From JANLTP01 sp031363055 (GTDB lineage Bacteria; Pseudomonadota; Gammaproteobacteria; Burkholderiales; Burkholderiaceae_E), in NCBI GenBank assembly GCA_031363055.1, contig JANLTP010000244.1, positions 1-5,178 of the forward strand: a stretch of DNA of 5,178 nucleotides, given 5' to 3'. Each line of letters starts with the position of its first letter. The first letter of the stretch is position 1. The notes under the pieces were generated by a model, which worked only from the letters and a program-made list of their open reading frames with translations, had not been told where the DNA came from and did not search any database. Of the stretch, positions 1 to 5,077 are shown piece by piece. The position numbers and the translations under genes were made by a program.

Positions 1-2
1 CC

Positions 3-590
3 TGGTCGCACGCTGCACTCTTTGTCGGTCCGACGGGCTTGCTCGACGACAACGGTTTACCCTGCTCCTTTCTCGAAGCCGATATTCGTCAAGGTGTTCG
101 CGCGGTCAGCGTTGCCGAGTTCAAAGGTCTGCACTGCCGGATATGTCGCCCGGTCGGTCTGAGTGCCATCGAAATCAGTATCGTCATTCGGTTCGTGCGG
201 GATCGACTTGGTCATCAATACGACCTGAAGAACGTGTTCGATCTGGCACGCTACCTGCTTCCGCCGTTGCCGATTCCGGTTCGATGGCGCCGACGAATTC
301 TCGCTCTGGGCAGTGGCGACCCGACGCGGGCGATTTGCTCGACGCTGATCGCACAAGCGTTCGAGGCGGTGCAATATCCGATCCTGCCGGTCATCGAAGC
401 TATACCCTCGAGCGACCCGATGTGTCCCGGCTGCATCGATGAAATTCTGCACGTACGACATCACACGCTGTTCGTGCCACGCGACTTCGATGTCTCGCCG
501 TATTTCGCAGTGGTCAAGCCCAGCTTGGAGACAGGCTTCGATCACCGCAACTTGACATGGCACAGACCGATCGCCTTGATACAGGCCTGA
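3..590 (+). CDS. YiiX/YebB-like NlpC/P60-type cysteine hydrolase, 3' part (5' end outside window)
   Basis: The frame is open from the first complete codon and begins Trp-Ser-His-Ala-Ala-Leu-Phe-Val-Gly, the catalytic-His segment of the permuted NlpC/P60 (YiiX/YebB-like, DUF830) fold. The real start therefore lies upstream, and the TTG at 39 is not the start. About 70 residues on, the Tyr-Asp-Leu pattern of the family appears, followed by a basic stretch (about residues 94-98). The motif AICSTLIAQAF carries the presumed nucleophile Cys (codon 336-338). The C-terminal part (HTLFVPRDFD, then SPYFAVVKP) is also typical. In this permuted family His precedes Cys, as seen here. Members are predicted amide or thioester hydrolases acting on lipid- or peptide-type bonds; the substrate is unknown. 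No membrane segment is visible in the part present. It is convergent with the thiolase 55 bases downstream and shows no functional link to it. Family assignment is strong; function is only general. Confidence 0.85.
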   Translation, partial: WSHAALFVGPTGLLDDNGLPCSFLEADIRQGVRAVSVAEFKGLHCRICRPVGLSAIEISIVIRFVRDRLGHQYDLKNVFDLARYLLPPLPIPVRWRRRILALGSGDPTRAICSTLIAQAFEAVQYPILPVIEAIPSSDPMCPGCIDEILHVRHHTLFVPRDFDVSPYFAVVKPSLETGFDHRNLTWHRPIALIQA

Positions 591-620
591 AGAACCCGAA
601 GAGCCTGAAGAACTCGAAGA
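585..620 (+). repeat. 18-bp tandem direct repeat, two units, over the hydrolase stop codon
   Basis: Units 585-602 and 603-620 are adjacent and identical at 17 of 18 positions (only 596 versus 614 differs, C/T). The first unit contains the hydrolase TGA, and the second contains another TGA in the same frame. Read from 589, the repeat would encode an acidic run, EEPEEPEELEDID, but that frame is closed by a TGA at 577-579. The repeat may be a former C-terminal tail put out of frame, or a simple slippage duplication. Confidence 0.85.
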
Positions 621-645
621 TATCGACCGCCTGCGCAGTCAATGC

Positions 646-1797
646 TCAACTCCGCTCGAACACCGCCGCCAAGCCCTGGCCGCCGCCGATGCACATTGTC
701 TCCAGTGCATAACGACCCTGGCGTCGCTGCAGTTCACGCATCATCGTCGCCAGGATCCGCACGCCGGTAGCGCCGACCGGGTGACCCAGCGAGATGCCGG
801 AACCATTGACGTTCAACCGGTCATAGTCGGTCGCACCAAAACCCATGGCCGTGGTGCAGGCGAGCACCTGGGCGGCAAAGGCTTCGTTTAGTTCGATCAA
901 GTCCAGGTCTTTCAGCGCAATGCCGGCCCGTTGCAGTGCCTTCGCCGATGCCGGCACCGGGCCAATGCCCATCCGCGAGGGTTCGACGCCAGCGACGGCC
1001 CAGCTCACCAGGCGTCCGAGTGGTTTGAGCCCCAGCTCTGCCGACTTTTGCGGCGTGGTGACGATGCATGCGGCGGCACCGTCGTTCTGTCCGCTGGCGT
1101 TACCGGCGGTCACGGTGGCATCGTCGTCGACTCCCAGGCGCACGGCCCGCAGCTTGGCCAGGCTTTCGAGGGTGGTGTCCGCGCGCGGATGCTCGTCTAC
1201 GCTGATTTCGGTGACGCCTTTGGATCCCTTCACCTTGACGGGCACGATCTCCTCGGCAAAGTTGCCGTTCTTCTGAGCCGCGACGGCGCGCTGATGCGAG
1301 CGCAGCGCCAGTTCATCTTGCGCCTCTCGGCTGATCTTGTACTCGCGACGCTGGTTCTCCGCCGTTTCGAGTATGCCGCCCGTCACCGGAAAGTGTTTTC
1401 CGCCGGCGGTAATCCGGCCCCGCGCAATTCGATCCCAAAAGGGGCTCGAGTCACCGCGAACGCCCCAACGGCCATTCAGCACATAGTGCTCGGCCTGGCT
1501 CATGCTGTCGACGCCGCCCGCGATCACCAGATCACAGGCACCCGTCTGTACCCGCATGGCTGAATCAATCACAGCTTGCAGACCGGAGCCACAGCGGCGA
1601 TCCAGTTGCAGCCCGGGGGCGGTGATGCCCAGACCAGCGTCCAGTGCCGCCACGCGGCCAATGGCCGGGGCTTCGCCGTTGGGATAGCACTGACCAAAAA
1701 TGACGTCGTCGACGACCTTGGGGTCAATGCCTGCGCGCCGGATCAGCTCCCGCACAACGGTCTCAGCCAGATCGGCCGCTGGAATGTCCTTGAACAT
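646..1797 (-). CDS. Thiolase (acetyl-CoA C-acyltransferase), N-terminally truncated
   Basis: Thiolase family, cleaving 3-ketoacyl-CoA with CoA or condensing acyl-CoAs in the cytoplasm. Catalytic motifs are all present in the 383 residues: the acyl-accepting Cys69 in DRRCGSG, the NEAF motif at 304-307, His339 in the GHPVGATG loop, and the second catalytic Cys369 in CIGGGQG. The substrate-loop segment ending in Gly-Asn-Ala-Ser-Gly is at about 225-236. The usual family length is about 390-400. The only available start is ATG 1797, which aligns with about residue 15-20 of ordinary thiolases. In-frame codons upstream (1798-1815) still encode VGRYGG, the family's N-terminal signature, but they are not preceded by the expected AVRTP-like strand or by any ATG, GTG or TTG before a stop. 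The gene has therefore lost its true 5' end next to the divergent monooxygenase. The missing first beta-strand belongs to the core fold, so activity is uncertain. Exact chain-length specificity (acetoacetyl-CoA or longer 3-ketoacyl-CoA) cannot be told. Confidence 0.9.
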   Translation of the reverse strand: MFKDIPAADLAETVVRELIRRAGIDPKVVDDVIFGQCYPNGEAPAIGRVAALDAGLGITAPGLQLDRRCGSGLQAVIDSAMRVQTGACDLVIAGGVDSMSQAEHYVLNGRWGVRGDSSPFWDRIARGRITAGGKHFPVTGGILETAENQRREYKISREAQDELALRSHQRAVAAQKNGNFAEEIVPVKVKGSKGVTEISVDEHPRADTTLESLAKLRAVRLGVDDDATVTAGNASGQNDGAAACIVTTPQKSAELGLKPLGRLVSWAVAGVEPSRMGIGPVPASAKALQRAGIALKDLDLIELNEAFAAQVLACTTAMGFGATDYDRLNVNGSGISLGHPVGATGVRILATMMRELQRRQGRYALETMCIGGGQGLAAVFERS

Positions 1798-1830
1798 GCC
1801 ACCATAGCGGCCTACCGAAAAATTTTGTTC

Positions 1831-1836
1831 GAGGGA
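1831..1836 (+). promoter_or_regulatory. Shine-Dalgarno site that sets the TTG start of the monooxygenase
   Basis: GAGGGA lies 8 bases before the TTG at 1845. No ATG or GTG lies at a suitable place near the conserved N-terminus, and the next in-frame candidate (TTG 1869) has no such site at proper distance. This supports TTG 1845. I do not see a convincing -35/-10 pair in the short gap. Confidence 0.6.
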
Positions 1837-1844
1837 ATACTGAT

Positions 1845-3461
1845 TTGGACCACAACACCATAACCGATTTGGACTACGACACCATTATCGTTGGGGCGGG
1901 AATCTCCGGTTTGTTTCAGTTGTACCGCTTACGTGAACTGGGATTGCGCATCCGGGTGTTCGAGGCCGGCAGCGGCGTCGGCGGTACCTGGTATTGGAAC
2001 CGCTATCCGGGCGCGCGATTCGACTCCGAGAGTTACTCCTATGGCTATTCATTTTCGCAAGAGCTGTTAGACGACTGGGACTGGAGCGAGCATTTCGCGG
2101 CGCAACCGGAAACGGAGCGCTACCTTAACTACGTCGCTGACAAGTTCGATCTGCGCCGCGATATCCAATTGGCCAGTCGAGTCACCGCCGCGCACTTTGA
2201 CGAAGCGACGCGGCTCTGGAACATCACCCTGGACGATGGCCGCCAATACCGTGCACGATTTGTGGTAATGACCGTCGGTGCGCTGTCGGCACCGACCTTG
2301 CCGCGAATCAAGGGTATCGAAACATTCCAGGGCCAATCATTTCACACCGCCCAGTGGCCGAAGACGCCCGTCAGCTTTGCAGGCAAGCGGGTCGCCGTTC
2401 TGGGCACCGGTGCGACCGGTGTACAGACCATTCAAGAGGTCGCCAAGACTGCGGCTCAATTGACCGTGTTTCAACGCCGTCCCAACTGGTGCACGCCGCT
2501 GCACAACCGCAAGATTACGCCGGATGAGATGGCGAGCATCCGAGCCGATTATGCGGAAATTTTTCGCCGGTGTCATGAGACTGCTGCAGGCTTCATCCAC
2601 ACCACGGATCCGCGCGCCACGTTTGAGGTGAACGAAGCCGAACGCCTGGTATTCTGGGAAAAACTCTATGCCTCGCCTGGTTTCGGTATCTGGTTAGGAA
2701 ACTTCCGTGACATCCTCGTCGATCGCACGGCCAATAAACTCATCTCCGATTTTGTGGCGTCCAAGATTCGCCAGCGCGTCAACGATCCGAAGATTGCCGA
2801 GTTGCTCATTCCGAAGGACCACGGGTTCGGCACACGGCGGGTGCCACAGGAAACGCATTACTACGAGGCGTTCAACCAGGACAACGTCAAGCTCGTCAGC
2901 ATTCTGGAGACGCCGATTGAGCGCGTGACCGAAACCGGCCTGCAGACGAGCGCCGCGCATCATGAATTCGACATCATTATTTACGCGACCGGATTTGACG
3001 CCATTACCGGTAGCTTCGATCGTATCGATATCCGCGGCGCGCACGGGCAGTCGCTGAAGGACAAGTGGACGGGCGGCCCGTCAACGTTTGTGGGCATGAT
3101 GATCGAAGGATTCCCCAACCTGTTCATGATCGTCGGGCCGCATGCTGCCTTTGGCAATATGCCCCGCAGTATTGAGTACAACGTGCAATGGGTGACCGAC
3201 CTCATCGGTCACCTTGGTCAGCGCGATCTGACTCGGGCCGAGGCCCGAGCACAAGCCGTGGCCGAATGGACCGGCTTTGTCATGAAAAAAGCCGAAGGGC
3301 TGTTGTCCAATGAAGTGGATTCCTGGATGACCGGCGTCAACCAAAACGTTGAGGGTAAGCAGGTTCGTACCTTGGTTCGCTACAGTGGCAGCGCGCCAGA
3401 CTATCGAAATTGGTGTGATGCGGTCGCCGCAGGTGATTACCGGGAATTGAAGCTCGAGTGA
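1845..3461 (+). CDS. Type I Baeyer-Villiger flavin monooxygenase (cyclohexanone/phenylacetone monooxygenase-like)
   Basis: FAD- and NADPH-dependent soluble enzyme that inserts one oxygen atom next to a carbonyl, turning ketones into esters or lactones. The 538 residues match the length of cyclohexanone monooxygenase-type enzymes. Domains in order: FAD Rossmann motif GAGISG (17-22); the GGTWYWNRYPGARFD segment (46-60), whose Asp60 matches the active-site Asp of the family; the BVMO fingerprint F-x-G-x3-H-x3-W-P at 161-172; the NADPH Rossmann motif GTGATG (187-192); the FGTRRVP segment with the conserved Arg331/332 that stabilises the peroxyflavin; ATGFD at 381-385; and a complete C-terminus. 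Every motif is intact and the frame is clean. Start is TTG 1845, supported by GAGGGA 8 bases upstream. It is divergent from the thiolase and convergent with a hydratase fragment, both broken on the side facing it, so it looks like an incoming segment. Natural substrate (cyclic, linear, aromatic or steroid ketone) is not readable by eye. Confidence 0.95.
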   Translation: MDHNTITDLDYDTIIVGAGISGLFQLYRLRELGLRIRVFEAGSGVGGTWYWNRYPGARFDSESYSYGYSFSQELLDDWDWSEHFAAQPETERYLNYVADKFDLRRDIQLASRVTAAHFDEATRLWNITLDDGRQYRARFVVMTVGALSAPTLPRIKGIETFQGQSFHTAQWPKTPVSFAGKRVAVLGTGATGVQTIQEVAKTAAQLTVFQRRPNWCTPLHNRKITPDEMASIRADYAEIFRRCHETAAGFIHTTDPRATFEVNEAERLVFWEKLYASPGFGIWLGNFRDILVDRTANKLISDFVASKIRQRVNDPKIAELLIPKDHGFGTRRVPQETHYYEAFNQDNVKLVSILETPIERVTETGLQTSAAHHEFDIIIYATGFDAITGSFDRIDIRGAHGQSLKDKWTGGPSTFVGMMIEGFPNLFMIVGPHAAFGNMPRSIEYNVQWVTDLIGHLGQRDLTRAEARAQAVAEWTGFVMKKAEGLLSNEVDSWMTGVNQNVEGKQVRTLVRYSGSAPDYRNWCDAVAAGDYRELKLE

Positions 3462-3521
3462 TGCCGGTGGCCGCGAGATCGCGATGAAAAACACGATGAA
3501 AAGCGCGATTCACCGGCATCA
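3459..3521. repeat. 11-bp perfect inverted repeat at the monooxygenase stop, possible terminator hairpin
   Basis: Arm TGATGCCGGTG at 3459-3469 begins with the monooxygenase stop codon and pairs perfectly with CACCGGCATCA at 3511-3521. The 41-base loop holds a 9-base direct repeat, CGATGAAAA, at 3482-3490 and 3494-3502. There is no T-run after either arm, so it is not a textbook intrinsic terminator. It may act as a bidirectional stop or mRNA 3' structure between convergent genes, or mark the edge of the inserted segment. Confidence 0.6.
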
Positions 3522-3580
3522 GCTCGCGTACCCTGCCAACGCGTAGTGTTTGGTATGCTCAGCTTGGTATCGTCCTGGCG

Positions 3581-3775
3581 ATCGAGATCGAGGCCGGCCG
3601 TGAACACTCTGCCTGTGCCGGTCAGCACGACTGAACAATCCGGGAAGTTACTCTCAAGCCGATCGAATGCCTCATGCAGATCGGCAAAGAAGGCTGGATT
3701 CTGCGCGTTGACTTTGATGATACTCATCGTCACAACCACCACGTGATCGTGCTTTCGCTCAATGGTCCAGGGCAT
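3581..3775 (-). pseudogene. Enoyl-CoA hydratase/isomerase (crotonase family), 5' fragment
   Basis: The ATG at 3775 starts a peptide MPWTIERKHDHVVVV..., which reads as the crotonase N-terminus: a first beta-strand at about 11-17, then a helix at about 28-42, then VVLTGTGRVFTAGLDLD at 49-65. That last segment contains the Ala-Gly-Leu-Asp element forming the first half of the oxyanion hole that holds the acyl-CoA carbonyl. After Asp65 the likeness stops, and the open frame runs on to 3437 with unrelated, Arg/Ser-rich residues across the monooxygenase 3' end. Crotonases are about 230-270 residues, so roughly three quarters are missing, including the second oxyanion strand and the catalytic Glu region. 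A strong ribosome binding site is retained, so the gene was probably functional before the truncation. It likely formed a minus-strand beta-oxidation operon with the thiolase. Confidence 0.8.
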
Positions 3776-3782
3776 ACCGATA

Positions 3783-3790
3783 CCTTTCCC
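3783..3790 (-). promoter_or_regulatory. Ribosome binding site of the truncated hydratase
   Basis: Minus-strand GGGAAAGG ends 7 bases before ATG 3775. This is well-formed spacing, confirms that start, and shows that the 5' end of the broken gene is original. Confidence 0.6.
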
Positions 3791-3860
3791 TATTTGATGG
3801 TCTGCGAGTTCTGCCGTCGGCAGGCCGATATGAGTTTAGGTAGCGCGCTCGAGTCCGAGC

Positions 3861-4098
3861 GGTGCCAAGACATTCGGTGACACGTTCAGGCCATGTTTGG
3901 GGCTGGTGGTGTTGATGAAATTTCGCTCTCACAGGGACCGCAGACCATACGTTTTCATAAGGCTCCGGATGCGATATCAACCAATAACATACCGCCTTCC
4001 AACAGGACCTTGTGCAAACGGCGACTGCCATATGCGCGCTCACTGGTCGCAAAGGCTTTCGTTGAACTTATGCTCGGGGATAGCGCATTGGCTGTGCG
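3861..4098 (-). pseudogene. IS3-family OrfB transposase remnant (frameshift and internal stop)
   Basis: Two consecutive stretches in different frames read as the N-terminal HTH region of an IS3-type OrfB. The first, from about 4098 to 3980, includes AYGSRRLHKVLLEGG, the characteristic YGSRR helix. The second, 3976-3861, reads YRIRSLMKTYGLRSL, stop, ERNFINTT, then KHGLNVSPNVLAP, matching the usual order just before the DDE catalytic core. The frame changes near 3977-3985, and the stop (TGA at 3929-3931) sits where OrfB proteins typically have Trp. The catalytic core is absent: homology ends at about 3861. No OrfA, terminal repeats or target duplication are visible. It is dead IS debris and part of the gene-poor stretch between the hydratase start and the upstream element. 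Confidence 0.7.
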
Positions 4099-4311
4099 GG
4101 TTTGCGCCGCGTAATACCAGCGCTCGAGCGTCGAGACCCCGAAGGCCACTTCGAAGCCTGTGATCGGATGACGCCAGCCCTTGACGGCCAGCGCATCAAG
4201 GGCGGCCTTGAGTTGGCCCTCAGGCGGTGGCGCGGCCAGCAAAGGACCGACGATCGCAAAGCGCAAACGCGCCCAGCGATCTCGGCCGGGCGGATCGGTA
4301 TCAGTACTCAA
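3955..4311 (-). pseudogene. Truncated DDE-type transposase N-terminus, fused in frame to IS3 debris
   Basis: The 118-codon frame starts at TTG 4311, with GGGAG 6 bases upstream. Its first 69 residues are a recognisable transposase/integrase N-terminus: RDRWARLRFAIVGPLLAAPP (10-29), then WRHPITG, then FGVSTLERWYYAA (57-69), a winged-helix DNA-binding region of the kind found before an integrase-core domain. Directly after WYYAA (about 4102) the likeness ends and the frame passes into an IS3 OrfB piece with AYGSRRLHKVLL, ending at 3955. The DDE catalytic domain of the first transposase is missing, so no transposition activity is expected. The true start might have been an ATG mutated to TTG. 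It lies 98 bases downstream of the Cys-rich gene on the same strand, as expected for a two-gene element. Exact IS family name is not certain. Confidence 0.65.
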
Positions 4312-4409
4312 GCGGTGCTCCCGGATAGAGGCGGCCCCGACACGGCGCCACCGACCATCAAGGCTACAAAGCGCCGGCCCCGTTGACTATCGGCATCTCG
4401 TGCGGGTGC

Positions 4410-4991
4410 TCAGCAACCCTCGCTCAAGTTGATCGGCAACGCGTCAGGCGCGCTCACCGTCAGGGGCGACAGAAACACCACCAGGCGCAGCAACGCGTGC
4501 CGGGCATTGCCGGCAAACCGTTCGAGCAAACTGGCCGGACAGTGCTCGATCGATACCGGCGGCATGAACCGCGCACACACCGCTCGCCACAACGGCGTCA
4601 CGGGAAACTGCACCTGCCACCACTGGCGCCAGCGCTGCAAAGTGCGCAGCGAAATCTGGATCTCGGCGCACACCCGCCCGGCCGCTGGTATCTGGCCGGC
4701 ATGCCGGCCAGATACCAGAACCACCGCCAGTGCCAGATACACGCGTCGGCCCAAAAAGCGTACTGACCTCGAGGTGCGGCGCCGGCGACATCGATCACAG
4801 CAAAAACTCAGTCTTGATTCGAACCAGCGACGGTGCTCGCGCGCACAGCCTCGCGGCTTGCGCGGATAGTTGGCTCGGTGCAGAACACCACCGCAGCCGC
4901 AGCCCTGCGATTGCGTCTGGCCGGCCAACTCCTCGTCAATGCGCAACAACCAACGGAAAAATCTCGGGTCTTGCAACAGAATATGGCACAC
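4410..4991 (-). CDS. Cys-rich, zinc-ribbon-like accessory protein of a transposable element
   Basis: 193 residues from GTG 4991. The frame stays open to TTG 5048, but that start has its AGGGA only 2 bases away, and the recognisable sequence begins at CHILLQDPRFF, so I prefer GTG 4991 (AAGAG 9 bases upstream). Visible parts: an N-terminal helix (about 9-23); a Cys-rich cluster GCGCGGVLH (30-38) followed by YPRKPRGC (42-49); and a second cluster FCCDRCRRRR (63-72). Together these look like a treble-clef or zinc-ribbon fold. Then come SVRFLGRRVYLAL (76-88) and a helix-turn-helix-like stretch with TLQRWRQWWQ (117-126). The C-terminal part (MPP, SLLERF, FLSPLT) is also as I remember for this group. 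No catalytic motif is seen, so a DNA-binding helper for the neighbouring transposase is an inference. Residues 92-103 are encoded by a 34-bp perfect palindrome. Some in-frame irregularities suggest possible decay. Confidence 0.7.
   Translation of the reverse strand: MCHILLQDPRFFRWLLRIDEELAGQTQSQGCGCGGVLHRANYPRKPRGCAREHRRWFESRLSFCCDRCRRRRTSRSVRFLGRRVYLALAVVLVSGRHAGQIPAAGRVCAEIQISLRTLQRWRQWWQVQFPVTPLWRAVCARFMPPVSIEHCPASLLERFAGNARHALLRLVVFLSPLTVSAPDALPINLSEGC
4685..4718. repeat. 34-bp perfect palindrome inside the Cys-rich gene
   Basis: Each half is CTGGTATCTGGCCGGCA or its exact complement, with the centre between 4701 and 4702 and no unpaired loop. All 17 pairs match, and pairing stops at 4684/4719. 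A 9-base piece of it, GCCAGATAC (4707-4715), recurs at 4732-4740. The gene frame reads through it without a break, encoding LVSGRHAGQIP. It could extrude as a cruciform or fold as a hairpin in the transcript. Confidence 0.95.
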
Positions 4992-5058
4992 TTGAATGGT
5001 CTCTTGGCGTCGTAACCAGAGACTCCCCCGACGGGTCCGTTTGTTCAAGTTCCCTGAG

Positions 5059-5077
5059 GGGGGTCACCCCCTATACA
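5059..5077. repeat. GGGGGT-C-ACCCCC palindrome and candidate end of the two-gene element
   Basis: A 13-base palindrome, GGGGGTCACCCCC, occupies 5059-5071 and is followed by TATACA (5072-5077). On the minus strand this reads TGTATAGGGGGTGACCCCC, a plausible terminal sequence beginning with TGT, 86 bases upstream of the Cys-rich gene start. No partner copy was found in the window, so its role as an IS end is a guess. It could instead be an operator or hairpin in the leader of that gene. Confidence 0.4.

Larger units (their letters stand above)
4103..5077 (-). mobile_element. Two-gene insertion element remnant (Cys-rich gene plus truncated transposase)
   Basis: The Cys-rich ORF (4410-4991) and the transposase N-terminal fragment (4103-4311) lie on the same strand 98 bases apart, and I recall this pair as recurring neighbours in proteobacteria. 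Upstream of the first gene a GC-palindrome (5059-5071) sits next to a minus-strand TGTATAG beginning at 5077, which would suit an element end starting with TGT. The other end is lost where the IS3 fragment begins. Boundaries are inferred, not shown by a matching terminal repeat. Confidence 0.45.

Noticed and set aside
57..563. Long minus-strand frame opposite the cysteine hydrolase
   Set aside because: It is a shadow of the hydrolase. The plus frame carries the family motifs, while this one shows no recognisable domain.
931..1563. 210-codon plus-strand frame inside the thiolase
   Set aside because: It lies wholly antisense to a gene with every thiolase catalytic motif and shows no domain of its own; it is a GC-driven shadow.
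1801..1844. Sigma-70 promoter in the thiolase-monooxygenase gap
   Set aside because: The AAAAATTTT run is AT-rich, but no spaced -35/-10 pair is convincing in a 44-base gap created by a rearrangement.
3462..3580. Integron attC site after the monooxygenase stop
   Set aside because: There is an inverted repeat, but no GTTRRRY core or RYYYAAC inverse core is present at the right places, so a gene-cassette reading is not supported.
3437..3580. Downstream half of the frame that begins with the hydratase fragment, as a real protein domain
   Set aside because: After codon 65 the residues are low-complexity Arg/Ser/His and overlap the monooxygenase 3' end antisense, with no family likeness.
3811..3823. 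CTGCCG-T-CGGCAG as a terminator or operator
   Set aside because: Six-base arms with a one-base centre and no T-run are too little to support a function.
3759..4052. 97-codon minus-strand frame over the IS3 debris
   Set aside because: IS3-like residues are found in the two other minus frames, not in this one.
4383..4869. Plus-strand frames of 127 and 146 codons opposite the Cys-rich gene
   Set aside because: Their Arg/Gln/His-rich composition and lack of motifs mark them as shadows; the minus frame has the Cys clusters and the TLQRWRQWW helix.
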